From Kitasatospora fiedleri (lineage in GTDB: Bacteria; Actinomycetota; Actinomycetes; Streptomycetales; Streptomycetaceae): a DNA stretch of 64,000 bases. This document shows, piece by piece, positions 53,380-62,146 of the stretch (positions within the stretch are counted from its first letter, which is position 1; each line of letters opens with the position of its first letter). The notes beneath the pieces are model-generated. The model ran no database searches and was not told where the DNA came from. It saw nothing but the letters and a program-made list of their open reading frames with translations. The DNA lies in assembly GCF_948472415.1 (NCBI RefSeq), contig NZ_OX419519.1, positions 3,410,001-3,474,000 on the forward strand, written 5' to 3'. The position numbers were made by a program, and so were the translations under genes.

Positions 53380-54699
53380 GTGAAGCTCAGCGTCATCGGC
53401 TGCGGCTACCTCGGCGCGACCCACGCCGCCGCGATGGCCGAACTCGGCCACCAGGTAATCGGCATGGACACCGACACCGACAAGGTCGGCGCCCTCAACA
53501 AGGGGCAGGCCCCGTTCGTCGAGCGCGGCCTGGACGACCTCCTCGCCAAGCACACCACCTCCGGCGCCCTGCGGTTCACCGCCTCCTACGCGGAGGCCGC
53601 CGCCTTCGCCGACATCCACTTCCTCGGCGTCGGCACCCCGCAGCAGGCCGACAGCGGCGCCTACGACCTCACCCACCTCCACACCGCCGTCCGCCGGTTG
53701 GCCCCCGGGCTCACGGACGGCGCGCTGATCATCGGCAAGTCCACCGTCCCGGTCGGCACCGCCGCCGAGCTGCGGAACACCCTCGACGGACACACCCGTG
53801 ACGGAGTGAGCGTCCGCCTCGCCTGGTCCCCGGAATTCCTCCGCGAGTCCTTCGCCGTCCCGGACACCCTGGAGCCGGACCGGATCGTCCTCGGCATCGA
53901 GGACGGAGACACCGGCAGCGAAGCCGACTTCCGGGCCGTCCATGCCGACATCCTGGCCGCCGGGTCGCCGCTGATCGTCACCGACATGCCCACCGCCGAG
54001 CTGATCAAGGGTGCCGCGAACGCCTTCCTCGCCACCAAGATCTCGTTCATCAACGCGATGGCCGAGCTCTGCGAGCTGACCGGCGCGGACGTCCAGCAGC
54101 TCGCCCTCGCCCTCGGTCACGACCAGCGCATCGGCGCCAAGGGCATGCGGCCCGGCCTCGGGTTCGGCGGCGGCTGCCTGCCCAAGGACCTCGCCGGCTT
54201 CACCCACCGCGCCGAAGAGCTCGGCGCCGACCAGGCCGTCACCCTGCTCCGGCAGGTCGGCGTCATCAACCAGCGCCGACGCGAGCGCACCGTCGAACTC
54301 GCCCGCGAAGTCCTCGGCGGCACCCTGGCCGGCCAGCGGATCGCCGTCTGGGGTGCCGCGTTCAAGGCCGACACCGACGACATCCGCGACTCCCCGGCCC
54401 TCGCGGTCGCCGACGCCCTGCACCGGGCCCGGGCCGAGGTCACCGTCCACGACCCCGCCGCGACGGAGAACGCCCGCAGGGCCTACCCCCACCTCGACTT
54501 CGCCGACGACACGGCCACGGCCGTCACCGGAGCCGACCTGCTCCTGCACCTGACCGACTGGCCCCAGTACGCGGACGCCGACCCCGCCGACCTCCTCCAG
54601 CACATCGCGGCCCCCCGGGTCATCGACGCCCGCGGCACCCTCAACCCCGAACGCTGGCGGACGGCCGGCTGGACCTTCCGCGCCCTCGGACGCCCCTGA
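53380..54699 (+). CDS. UDP-glucose/GDP-mannose dehydrogenase family protein
   Basis: A 439-residue NAD-dependent four-electron sugar dehydrogenase. The N-terminal Rossmann motif is VIGCGYLGATHAAAMAELGH, the middle has PEFLRESFAV, the active-site Cys lies in GFGGGCLPKD near 260, and the C-terminal domain begins VWGAAFKADTDDIRDSPAL. It oxidises the C6 hydroxyl of a nucleotide sugar to the acid (for example UDP-glucuronate). The GTG at 53380 follows GGAAGGAC. Two terminators follow it. Confidence 0.91.
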   Translation: MKLSVIGCGYLGATHAAAMAELGHQVIGMDTDTDKVGALNKGQAPFVERGLDDLLAKHTTSGALRFTASYAEAAAFADIHFLGVGTPQQADSGAYDLTHLHTAVRRLAPGLTDGALIIGKSTVPVGTAAELRNTLDGHTRDGVSVRLAWSPEFLRESFAVPDTLEPDRIVLGIEDGDTGSEADFRAVHADILAAGSPLIVTDMPTAELIKGAANAFLATKISFINAMAELCELTGADVQQLALALGHDQRIGAKGMRPGLGFGGGCLPKDLAGFTHRAEELGADQAVTLLRQVGVINQRRRERTVELAREVLGGTLAGQRIAVWGAAFKADTDDIRDSPALAVADALHRARAEVTVHDPAATENARRAYPHLDFADDTATAVTGADLLLHLTDWPQYADADPADLLQHIAAPRVIDARGTLNPERWRTAGWTFRALGRP

Positions 54700-54715
54700 C
54701 CTGCCGAACATAAGG

Positions 54716-54745
54716 GCCCCCGAGCCGACCGCACGGCTCGGGGGC
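54716..54745 (+). terminator. Terminator after the dehydrogenase
   Basis: Perfect 12-bp arms GCCCCCGAGCCG (54716-54727) and CGGCTCGGGGGC (54734-54745), 16 bp past the stop. Confidence 0.8.
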
Positions 54746-54780
54746 ACTCAGCTGGGGCGGCGGCACAGCCGGATTGTGCA

Positions 54781-54809
54781 GAGGCCCCTCCCGGGCAGGG
54801 AGGGGCCTC
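54781..54809 (-). terminator. Terminator after the DUF397 gene
   Basis: Perfect 12-bp arms GAGGCCCCTCCC (54781-54792) and GGGAGGGGCCTC (54798-54809), 23 bp past the DUF397 stop on the minus strand. Confidence 0.75.
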
Positions 54810-54832
54810 GTTCGACATTGGGGAGTGCGCGG

Positions 54833-55048
54833 TCAGATCTCGCCGAACTCGCCGGTCGCGGCGGCGGTCACGAAGGCCGCCCAGGCAGCGGGGGCGAACT
54901 CCAGGTGCGGGCCGTGCGGGTCCTTGGAGTCCCGGACGTGACCGAAGTTGGCGTCGTCCACCTCGACGCACGAGCCACCGTTGCCGCCGGAGTAGCTGCT
55001 CTTCCGCCACTGTCGCGGCGAGACGGACTCATCGAGGGTGGATTGCAT
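54833..55048 (-). CDS. DUF397 protein
   Basis: A 71-residue protein of the actinomycete DUF397 family: WRKSSYSGGNGGSCVEV near residue 14, VRDSKDPHGPHLEF in the middle and WAAFVTAA at the end. It overlaps the XRE regulator by 20 bp. The XRE/DUF397 pair acts in streptomycetes as a regulator with a small antagonist or partner (WhiJ/AbaA-like loci). Confidence 0.9.
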   Translation of the reverse strand: MQSTLDESVSPRQWRKSSYSGGNGGSCVEVDDANFGHVRDSKDPHGPHLEFAPAAWAAFVTAAATGEFGEI

Positions 55049-55880
55049 GCTCGTGTTCCTCCACTGCTTTCATGATCCGGTCCAGGGACTCCTCTTGCGG
55101 CAACGCAGCAGTCCGTACGAAATCGTAGGCCAGGCGGCATTTTTCGACCAAAGCGGTTTCATCCACCAAGTGACCGGCGTTCACGCTCTCCATGTACGCC
55201 AGGGGTGGCGCGTCGTCAAAGGTCATCAGGCTGATCATCCCTTCGAGCAGAGCATGCGCCCCCGCTTCGAACTCCACGACCTGGACAACGATCTGCCGGT
55301 TGGTGATCAACTCGGCGATGTGCCGGAGCTGCTCAGCCATGATCTTCCTACTGCCGACCACCCGCCTGAGCACCGCCTCATCGAGAACCGCCCAATACAA
55401 GAGCCTTGTCGGGTCGCCGATGAGTACCTGTCGCTCCATCCGACCGGTGAGGCGTCCCTCCAACTTCTCCTCGTCAAGCAACGGTTGAGCAGCCAGGATG
55501 ATCGACTCCGCATACCTCCGCGTCTGGAGCAGTCCCGGCACCACGAGGGGCGCATACTCCAGGATCGTCTTCGCCCGGAGTTCGTGCTCCGCAGCTTCGA
55601 CGAAATAGTCGGCGAACTGTCTGCTTCGCATGGTCCGCACCAGTGAGTGCAGCCGTTCGAGGTGGCCGTCGGCCGAAAGCACCGCGTCCAGTTGGCGCGA
55701 CAGGTCTTCCTGCGGGCGCCGGGTGGCCTTCTCCAACTGGCTGACGTACGTCGGCGAGATGAAGACCAGGTCCGCGAGTTCCTGCTGGGAGAGCCCGGCC
55801 TTCTCGCGCAGCCGCCGCAGTTCCGCTCCGTAGAACGTGGCCGGGGACCGGGTCGGGTCGAGCGGTGAAGGACTGACCAT
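55029..55880 (-). CDS. XRE/Scr1-family regulator (DUF5753)
   Basis: A 283-residue protein. The HTH is at about 18-70 (LRRLREKAGLSQQELADLVF, then SPTYVSQLEKATR). The DUF5753 domain follows at about 95-275 (EYAPLVVPGLLQTRRYAESI and RQVLIGD). It is paired with the DUF397 gene downstream. It shows less extreme GC bias than its neighbours (codons such as CTC, CGA, AAA), a sign of recent acquisition. Confidence 0.9.
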   Translation of the reverse strand: MVSPSPLDPTRSPATFYGAELRRLREKAGLSQQELADLVFISPTYVSQLEKATRRPQEDLSRQLDAVLSADGHLERLHSLVRTMRSRQFADYFVEAAEHELRAKTILEYAPLVVPGLLQTRRYAESIILAAQPLLDEEKLEGRLTGRMERQVLIGDPTRLLYWAVLDEAVLRRVVGSRKIMAEQLRHIAELITNRQIVVQVVEFEAGAHALLEGMISLMTFDDAPPLAYMESVNAGHLVDETALVEKCRLAYDFVRTAALPQEESLDRIMKAVEEHEHAIHPR

Positions 55881-55987
55881 GGCTCACCTCTACGCAGAGT
55901 GCTTGTCAGGATTTCTCCGCTTCCCAGGCTAGTGCGGTTCCGCGACGCTCGAAGCACAGAACGTGACATTCGTGGCATGAGGAAAGG

Positions 55988-56482
55988 GTGGTAATCGCCG
56001 TGGCCAACTCCTTGCTCGACCGGTTGGATCGGCAGGACCGCGCCTTCGGGCGCAAGGTGTGCGACGGCCTCCGGGAAGCACTCGATTCGGCCGGGGTCAA
56101 GCTGCCCTCGCTGGCGGTGGAGCGGGCGGCCACCGGGAGGTACCTGGTGCAGCTCGGTGGCGTCACCCCGGACGTGGCGGGCGAGTTGGCGGCCCTGATC
56201 TGGACGGGCGCCCCCTACGTGCGCGCCGTACGGAGCGGGGGGCTCAGCGGGGACGTCTCGATGCTCTGGTCGCCGGAGCGCGGCGAGTTGCTGATCGACG
56301 CGGCGACCGGACGGCTCGGCGAGTTCTCCCACGCGGACGAGCGTGGCGACCTGGTACTCGTACCGGCCGACGGGGGCGAGCCCTGGTCGGTCGGCCGGTG
56401 CGCGGTGCGTCACCCCACCCGCGCGGACCTGGCGCAGGCCGGTCTCGCCCACCCCGCACCGTCCGCATCGACACCGAATTGA
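55988..56482 (+). CDS. Unknown protein next to the XRE/DUF397 pair
   Basis: A 164-residue ORF with actinomycete codon bias, divergent from the XRE gene. It has no motif I recognise; the centre (VQLGGVTPDVAGELAALIW) and the Asp/Glu-rich second half suggest a small soluble protein. GTG codons at 55988 and 56000 both could start it: GAGGAAAGG is too close to the first and somewhat far from the second. It ends 7 bp before the next ORF, so the two are coupled. Confidence 0.6.
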   Translation: MVIAVANSLLDRLDRQDRAFGRKVCDGLREALDSAGVKLPSLAVERAATGRYLVQLGGVTPDVAGELAALIWTGAPYVRAVRSGGLSGDVSMLWSPERGELLIDAATGRLGEFSHADERGDLVLVPADGGEPWSVGRCAVRHPTRADLAQAGLAHPAPSASTPN

Positions 56483-56489
56483 GGAAGAA

Positions 56490-56861
56490 GTGCGGTACAC
56501 CGGAAGGCCGTTGGAGGACACCGGTGCTCCCCGGCGAGCTGTCCCGCCCGGCCCCGGGCGCCGCCTCGTGAACGACGCGCTGCGGCAGCGGGCCTGGCAG
56601 ATCGCCGAGAAGCTCGCCGAGGCCGATGGCGGGGAGGCCCGGCTGACCGTCATCCCGGACGGCTACCGGGTCGAACTCCTCCTCACCAGCCCCCACGGAC
56701 CCGACGACCAGCAGGCCGTCCTCAAGGCACTCGCCCTCGGCGACCGCTGGGGGCACAAGTACTCCCCGCCCGCCCGCAACAACGGCACCGCCCGCGAAAC
56801 CGTCTGGAGCGAAGTGCACGCACGGGCCGCCCAGGACCCGGCCGGACCGGTCGGCGGCTGA
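56490..56861 (+). CDS. Unknown small protein
   Basis: A 123-residue ORF from the GTG at 56490, preceded by GAGGAAG that overlaps the upstream stop. The C-terminal 75 residues look like a compact alpha/beta domain (LRQRAWQIAEKLAEADGGE, LTVIPDGYRVELLLTSP). The family is not recognised. It is probably co-expressed with the preceding ORF. Confidence 0.6.
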   Translation: MRYTGRPLEDTGAPRRAVPPGPGRRLVNDALRQRAWQIAEKLAEADGGEARLTVIPDGYRVELLLTSPHGPDDQQAVLKALALGDRWGHKYSPPARNNGTARETVWSEVHARAAQDPAGPVGG

Positions 56862-56879
56862 ACAGGCCCCGGCGGGCCC

Positions 56880-57377
56880 TCAGCCGGTCGCGCCGCCGGC
56901 TTCGCTCTGCCGCAGCCGGACCCAGGAGTCGTGGTCGTCCTCCAGGATCGCCTGGTACTCGTCGATCAGCGGCAGCAGCCGGACCGGCTCCGGCACCGCG
57001 TCACCGTACTCGGCCTTCAGCAGGCCGAGGCGGCGGCGCAGCGAGTTCAGCCGGTGCACGGTGTCGGCGCGCTGGATCCAGAGCGTGCGGTAGCCGAAGA
57101 ACGCCGCCCAGGCGGCCAGCACGGTGACCAGCGCGCCGGTGACCAGCGCGACGTCGGAGAGCCGGCTGGCGGCGGGCTCGCCGACCTTCAGGCCGAGCAG
57201 CACGGTGACCAGCGCGGACAGGCTGACGGTGGCCAGTTGCAGGGTCAGCGCCCGCCGCCGGTCCCAGTCGCGGCGGCGCCGGCGCTCCTTCAGCTCGGCG
57301 TCGAGCTCGGCCTCCAGCCAGGCCAACTTCCGTTGTGCGGCGGCGGATTCGGCAGGTCCGGCGAATTCGGTGTCCAT
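56880..57377 (-). CDS. SLATT/DUF4231-like two-helix membrane protein
   Basis: A 165-residue protein: a charged N-terminal coiled segment (LAWLEAELDAELKERRRRRD), two adjacent hydrophobic helices (LATVSLSALVTVLLGLKVG and LVTGALVTVLAAWAAFFGY), then a soluble helical tail. The layout matches the SLATT/DUF4231 superfamily, some members of which are pore-forming effectors of nucleotide-signal defence systems. No cyclase or sensor gene is adjacent, so a defence role is unproven. Confidence 0.7.
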   Translation of the reverse strand: MDTEFAGPAESAAAQRKLAWLEAELDAELKERRRRRDWDRRRALTLQLATVSLSALVTVLLGLKVGEPAASRLSDVALVTGALVTVLAAWAAFFGYRTLWIQRADTVHRLNSLRRRLGLLKAEYGDAVPEPVRLLPLIDEYQAILEDDHDSWVRLRQSEAGGATG

Positions 57378-57408
57378 GGTTTCCTCCCCGGCCGGGAGGA
57401 TACCGGGC

Positions 57409-57924
57409 TCAGTCCCCGGCGGGCGGGTTCCCGCTCGTCAGGTGCGCGAACTCCGCGAGGTTGCGGGTGGATTCGCCGCGCTTGGTGCGCCACTCCCACT
57501 CGCGCCGGATCGCGGTCGCGAAGCCCAGCTCCAGCAGGGTGTTGAACGGCTCGTCGGCGTTCTCCAGCACGCTGCCCAGCAGCCGGTCCACCGCGTCCGG
57601 GGTCAGCGCCTCCAGCGGCAGCCGGCCGACCAGGTAGACGTCGCCGAGCGGGTCGACCGCGTACGCGACGCCGAACATCCTGGTGTTGCGCTCCAGCAGC
57701 CAGCGGTGGAACGCCTCGTGGTTCTCGTCCGGCCGTCGGATCACGAACGCGTTCACCGACAGCGTGTGGTCCCCGATCCGCAGCGCGCACGCCGTGGAGA
57801 GCTTGCGCGTCCCCGGCAGCGCGGCGACCACGGTGTACGGATCGGCGGCGGCCGGCTCCCAGGCCACCCCGGCCTGGTCGAGCGCGGCGCGCAGGAGGGT
57901 GAGTGCGTCGTCCTTGGCAGCCAT
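57409..57924 (-). CDS. YbjN-domain protein
   Basis: A 171-residue protein of the YbjN (type III chaperone-like fold) superfamily: the N-terminal helix DDALTLLRAALDQAGVAWE, a central beta-sheet with VNAFVIRRPDENHEAFHRWL and VYLVGRLPLEALTPDAVDRL. It is conserved next to mshA in streptomycetes, and its function is unknown. Confidence 0.85.
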   Translation of the reverse strand: MAAKDDALTLLRAALDQAGVAWEPAAADPYTVVAALPGTRKLSTACALRIGDHTLSVNAFVIRRPDENHEAFHRWLLERNTRMFGVAYAVDPLGDVYLVGRLPLEALTPDAVDRLLGSVLENADEPFNTLLELGFATAIRREWEWRTKRGESTRNLAEFAHLTSGNPPAGD

Positions 57925-57988
57925 GGCCCCACGCTAGCCCCCCGGCCGGCCGACGCGCGTCCGCGGGGCCCGCGTGCGCGCCGTCACA

Positions 57989-58045
57989 TCAGACCCGCGC
58001 CGTCGTGTCAGACCCGCGCCGTCGCGTCAGACCCGCGCCGTCGCT
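57989..58045. repeat. 19-bp tandem repeat, 3 copies
   Basis: Three near-identical units of TCAGACCCGCGCCGTCGNG start at 57989, 58008 and 58027, with degenerate copies up to the mshA stop. They lie between mshA and ybjN and are not coding. Confidence 0.9.
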
Positions 58046-58082
58046 CGGACCCGGGCCCTCGCGTCGAACGTCCGCCCTCGCG

Positions 58083-59318
58083 TCAGACCCGGGCCGCGGA
58101 CATCGCCCCCGTGTAGACCTCCGCGGTGGCACCGGCCGCGGTGAGCCAGCCGAAGGCGGCGGCGTGGCGGGCGGCGGCGGCGCCCCGGACGGGCGTGAGG
58201 GAGGGGTCGGCGACGTAGGGGTGCAGGGCGCGGGCCCAGGCTTCCGGGTCGTGGCCGGGGACGAGGGTGCCGGTGCGGCCGTCGCGGACGGCGACCGGGA
58301 GGCCGCCGACGGCGGCGGCGACCACGGGGGTGCCGCAGGCCTGGGCCTCCAGGGCGACCAGGCCGAAGGACTCGCTGTGGGAGGGCATCACCAGGGCGGT
58401 GGCGGCCCGGTACCAGTCGGCCAGGCGGGGCTGGTCGACCGGCGGGTGGAAGCGGACCACGTCGCCGATGCCGAGCTGGGCGGCCAGCTTGTGCAGGCTC
58501 TCGGGGCGGGCCAGGCCGGTGCCGGAGGGGCCGCCGACCACCGGGACGACCAGGCGCTCGCGCAGCCGGGGGTGCCGGTCCAGCAGCCGGGCGACGGCCT
58601 TGAGCAGGACGTCGGGCGCCTTGAGGGGCTGTATCCGGCCCGCGAACAGCAGCACCGCCGCGCCCTGCGGCAGGCCGAGCCGGGCCCGGGCGGCGGCCCG
58701 GGAGTCGGGGCCGTCGGGGCGGAAGACGTCCAGGTTCACGCCGGGGTGGACGACGGCCAGCTGGTCGGGGCGGGCGGCGTAGTGGTGGGCCAGCTCGGCG
58801 GCCTCCTCCGCGGTGTTGGCGATCAGCCGGTCGGCGGCGCCGACCACCTGGGTCTCGCCGATCACCCGGGCGGCGGGCTCCGGGGTGTCGCCCTCGGCGA
58901 GCGCCGCGTTCTTCACCTTGGCCATGGTGTGCATGGTGTGCACCAGCGGGACGCCCCAGCGCTCGGCGGCCAGCCAGCCGACCTGGCCGGAGAGCCAGTA
59001 GTGCGAGTGCACCAGGTCGTAGTAGCCGGGGCGGTGGCCGGCCTCGGTGCGCAGCACGCCGTGGGTGAAGGCGCACAGCTGGGCCGGCAGGTCCTCCTTG
59101 AACAGGCCCTCGTACGGCCCGGCCGTGACGTGCCGGACCAGCACGCCGGGGGCGAGCTCGACGGCGGGCGGGTCGTCCGAGCTGACGGCGCGGGTGAACA
59201 CCTCGACCTCGATGTCCAGCTCGGCGAGGCGCTTGGCCAGCTCCACGATGTACACGTTCATCCCGCCGGCGTCCCCCGTGCCGGGCTGGTGCAGCGGCGA
59301 GGTGTGGACGCTCAGCAT
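58083..59318 (-). CDS. mshA: D-inositol-3-phosphate glycosyltransferase MshA
   Basis: A 411-residue GT-B glycosyltransferase, first step of mycothiol synthesis: GlcNAc is joined to inositol-3-phosphate. Motifs: [20 protein letters not shown] at the start, [22 protein letters not shown], and [20 protein letters not shown] with the acidic donor-site residues. The ATG at 59318 is the only start in frame. Homologues carry 20-30 extra N-terminal residues rich in Arg/Pro; here that extension appears in a different frame (59312-59434), so the true start may be the GTG at 59434 with a frameshift. Confidence 0.92.
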   Translation of the reverse strand: MLSVHTSPLHQPGTGDAGGMNVYIVELAKRLAELDIEVEVFTRAVSSDDPPAVELAPGVLVRHVTAGPYEGLFKEDLPAQLCAFTHGVLRTEAGHRPGYYDLVHSHYWLSGQVGWLAAERWGVPLVHTMHTMAKVKNAALAEGDTPEPAARVIGETQVVGAADRLIANTAEEAAELAHHYAARPDQLAVVHPGVNLDVFRPDGPDSRAAARARLGLPQGAAVLLFAGRIQPLKAPDVLLKAVARLLDRHPRLRERLVVPVVGGPSGTGLARPESLHKLAAQLGIGDVVRFHPPVDQPRLADWYRAATALVMPSHSESFGLVALEAQACGTPVVAAAVGGLPVAVRDGRTGTLVPGHDPEAWARALHPYVADPSLTPVRGAAAARHAAAFGWLTAAGATAEVYTGAMSAARV

Positions 59319-59434
59319 CGCGATCCGGCGCGGCCGACGGGCGCGGGCCGGGGCGGGGGCGCGGTCGCGGCGGGTGCCGCGGGTGCGGTGCGGCGCGGCT
59401 CCCGGCGGGACGTGCGGACGAGGTGCTGGGTCAC
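59312..59434 (-). CDS. 40-residue ORF overlapping the mshA start
   Basis: A GTG at 59434 with a good AGGGAGG site begins a 40-residue Arg/Pro/Ala-rich frame ([20 protein letters not shown]) that stops on a TGA overlapping the mshA ATG (ATGCTGA). It is either a leader peptide coupled to mshA or the real MshA N-terminus separated by a one-base indel in a G-run near 59355. Confidence 0.45.
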   Translation of the reverse strand: MTQHLVRTSRREPRRTAPAAPAATAPPPRPAPVGRAGSRC

Positions 59435-59622
59435 CTGCGGAAGCCTCCCTGTGCGCCGGCCGTCTGGTCTGCTCTTCTCGTGCCGCCGCCCGCGGCCGGC
59501 GGCAGCGGGCGGCGGGACGTCAGCCAGGGCAACCGGGGAACGCGTCGCCGTATTCCCGCCGGCGGACGCGGGACGGGTGCGGGTGCCGGTGCGGGCGGAC
59601 CGGCTGCGTACGCTTGGTGCCC

Positions 59623-60447
59623 ATGGCCGCACGCGACACGCCGCTGTCCCGGGGCCGGTCGAGCCGGCCGGTGGGGACGATCACCCGGGGCACCACGAAC
59701 ACCAACCGGCTGCGGCGGATGGACCGGTGGATCGCGTACACCGCGGGCCGGGCGCTGCGGGCGTCGACGGCCCCGCCGGTCGCGGTGGACCTGGGGTACG
59801 GCGCGGCGCCGTGGACGGCGGTGGAGCTGTCCGCGCGGCTGCGGGCGGTGCGGGCGGACGTCCGGGTGGTCGGGATCGAGATCGACCCGGCCCGGGTGGC
59901 GGCGGCGCTGCCGATGGCCGAGCCGCCGCTGCTGGAGTTCCGCCGGGGCGGCTTCGAGGTGCCGCTGGACGGCGGGGCGCGGGCCCAGCTGATCCGGGCG
60001 GCGAACGTGCTGCGGCAGTACGACGAGGACCAGGTGGCCGAGGTCTGGGCCCGGCTGTGCGGGCGGCTGGCCCCGGACGGGCTGTTGGTGGAGGGCACCT
60101 GCGACGAGATCGGGCGGCGGCACGTCTGGGTGGCGCTCGGTCCGGAGGGGCCGCGCACGGTGACCTTCGCGGCCCGGCTGGCGGGCCTGGAGCGGCCGTC
60201 CGACCTGGCCGAGCGGCTGCCGAAGGCGCTGATCCACCACAACGTGCCGGGGCGCCCGGTGCACTCCTTCCTGCGCGACTTCGACCGGGCCTGGGCGGCG
60301 GCCGCGCCGCTGGGGGCGTTCGGGGCCCGGCAGCGCTGGGCGGCGACCTGCGCGGCGCTGGCCGCGGACTGGCCGCTGCGGGACGCCCCGGCCCGGCGGC
60401 GGCAGGGCGAGCTGACGGTGGACTGGGCCGCGCTGGCCCCGCGCTGA
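59623..60447 (+). CDS. Class I SAM-dependent methyltransferase-like protein
   Basis: A 274-residue protein: the SAM motif VAVDLGYGAAPWTAVELSAR near 53-72, the acidic end of strand 2 in VVGIEIDPARV, ANVLRQYDEDQVAEVW and LVEGTCDEIGRRHVW. Conserved beside mshA in streptomycetes. The substrate is unknown. The ATG at 59623 is used because the long frame above it is an antisense shadow of mshA. Confidence 0.85.
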   Translation: MAARDTPLSRGRSSRPVGTITRGTTNTNRLRRMDRWIAYTAGRALRASTAPPVAVDLGYGAAPWTAVELSARLRAVRADVRVVGIEIDPARVAAALPMAEPPLLEFRRGGFEVPLDGGARAQLIRAANVLRQYDEDQVAEVWARLCGRLAPDGLLVEGTCDEIGRRHVWVALGPEGPRTVTFAARLAGLERPSDLAERLPKALIHHNVPGRPVHSFLRDFDRAWAAAAPLGAFGARQRWAATCAALAADWPLRDAPARRRQGELTVDWAALAPR

Positions 60448-60502
60448 GCCCGGCCGTCCCGGACCGACTCGCACGGGTCGTGTGCCCCGCCGGGCACGCG
60501 GA

Positions 60503-60537
60503 ACGGGCCGCCGCCCGGTGGTCGAGCGGCGGCCCGT
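60503..60537. terminator. Bidirectional terminator
   Basis: Arms ACGGGCCGCCGC (60503-60514) and GCGGCGGCCCGT (60526-60537) between two convergent genes. Confidence 0.75.
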
Positions 60538-60588
60538 CACCCGGCGGGACGCGGGTCCGGCGGCGTCAGCGGCGCCCCGGCCGGGGGC

Positions 60589-61818
60589 TCAGTGGCGCCG
60601 GCGCTTGCGGGAGAGCACCAGGACGGTCGCGCCGAGCGCGCACAGGGCCAGCGCGGCCGAGGCGATCGACAGGACCGGGGTGCTCGCACCGGTGTCGGGG
60701 AGGGCGGGGTGCGGACCGTGGCTGTGGGAGTGGGTGGGGCTGGGCACCGGGGTGCTGGACGAGGGCGAGGGGCTGGGGCTCGGGGAAGGGCTGGGGCTGG
60801 GGCTCGGAGACGGGGAGGGGCTGGGGGACGGGGCGTTGACGGTGACGGTCAGTTCGGCCTGGTTGGCGACGGCGGCGGCCCGGGCGAGGACGAGCCGCTG
60901 GGCGTCGGCCGGGTCGGGGTCGGCCGGATCGACGGGGGCGTAGACGAACGCCTGGCCGACCGGGCTCTGGGCGGCGGCGGTGGCCCGGATGCGGGCGGAG
61001 CCCGGCGCGGACGGGCGGAACCAGAACGGGTCCCCGGCCGGGAGGGTGGCGCCGTCGGCGATCGGCCGGGTGCCGCCGGCGTCGTCGAACAGGTCCCCGC
61101 CGGTGGCGGTGAGCACGGCGTCGCCCGCACCGCCCCGGACGGTGTAGGGGCCGGTGATCCCGCCGGTCACCGCCGTGCCGGGGCCGTCGATCGCCAGGGG
61201 GGCGGCCGGTTCGGACAGCGGGCCCTGGCCGATCACCCGGGTGACGATCGCCGAGGTCAGCGCGAACCTGGGGTCGCCGGTGGCGAGGACGAAGCGGTCG
61301 GTGAAGAACCAGACGGCGGCCTGGACGGCGGCGGCCCGCTGGGCGTCGCTGCTCGCGGCGGCGGGCTCGCCCGTCACCGGGTAGTACTGGGTGAGGACGC
61401 GCAGCACGAGGCCGAGGTTGGGCACGTCGGCCAGCGACCAGGTGCCGGGGTCGTAGGGGATGCCCGTCTCGGTCGAGGTGTTGAGGTCGACGCAGTACAG
61501 CTCCAGGCGGGCGCCGGTGGTGGCGGTGCCGTAGATGATCCCGCCGAAGCCCGGGGCGGTCGCGGTGTACCCGGCCGTGCTGTAGCCGGGCTGCGGGTAC
61601 CCGGACAGCGGGTCGAAGGAGGCCGGGGCCTCGAAGCCGCCGTAGGTCTGGCCCGGTCCGGTGGCGGCCGCGACCACCATCGCGGCCGGGGGGTTCGCGG
61701 CCGGGGCGGCCGGCCCGGCCGGCGGCTCCCACCGGGCGGAGGCCGTCCCCGGGAGCAGGCACAGGGCCAGCAGCGCGGTGGAGACGAGGGCGACAAGGCG
61801 GGTTGCGCGTACGTACAC
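60589..61818 (-). CDS. Thioester-domain, LPxTG-anchored surface protein
   Basis: A 409-residue secreted protein: signal peptide ending ASA near 28, a TQXA/thioester domain with the reactive Cys in LELYCVDLNTST and its partner Gln in AAVQAAVWFFTD, a beta-rich stalk domain, 15 Ser-Pro repeats, and a sorting signal LPDTGAS, hydrophobic helix and RKRRRH tail. Such domains form a Cys-Gln thioester that can bond covalently to host or surface amines; in streptomycetes they are cell-wall proteins of unknown target. It is attached by sortase. Confidence 0.9.
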   Translation of the reverse strand: MYVRATRLVALVSTALLALCLLPGTASARWEPPAGPAAPAANPPAAMVVAAATGPGQTYGGFEAPASFDPLSGYPQPGYSTAGYTATAPGFGGIIYGTATTGARLELYCVDLNTSTETGIPYDPGTWSLADVPNLGLVLRVLTQYYPVTGEPAAASSDAQRAAAVQAAVWFFTDRFVLATGDPRFALTSAIVTRVIGQGPLSEPAAPLAIDGPGTAVTGGITGPYTVRGGAGDAVLTATGGDLFDDAGGTRPIADGATLPAGDPFWFRPSAPGSARIRATAAAQSPVGQAFVYAPVDPADPDPADAQRLVLARAAAVANQAELTVTVNAPSPSPSPSPSPSPSPSPSPSPSPSSSTPVPSPTHSHSHGPHPALPDTGASTPVLSIASAALALCALGATVLVLSRKRRRH

Positions 61819-62146
61819 GGATCACCATCCCGGGAGGTCGGCAGCGGCCGTCTCACGGTAGGCAGCGGGGGGAGGCCGGGGGTGCCGCCCCACCCGGCGC
61901 GGGCGGGCGGTCACCCGGTCGGCGCAGGAACGGCGGCGGCACCCCGGGCCCGGCCGGAGGCCCGCCGCGCCCACGCCGCGGGGCGATCCGAGCGCCTGTT
62001 CGACAGTTCACTCGAACGAGTTATCGATTTTCTCTGGCGTGTTGACGCCCCGTCACGCCACCATGGAACCGCTCGGGCGGCCGTTCCAGCGGTCCCTGAG
62101 TGACCGTCAGACGGTCGGCGCGTCGGCCCGCCCGTCAGCCCGCCCG
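61819..62146. other. Intergenic between surface protein and macrodomain genes
   Basis: This 328-bp region has an inverted repeat GTTCGA-N8-TCGAAC (61998-62017) and, near 62128-62160, short CGCCCGTCAGCC direct repeats at the end of the macrodomain gene. No supported ORF. Confidence 0.5.
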
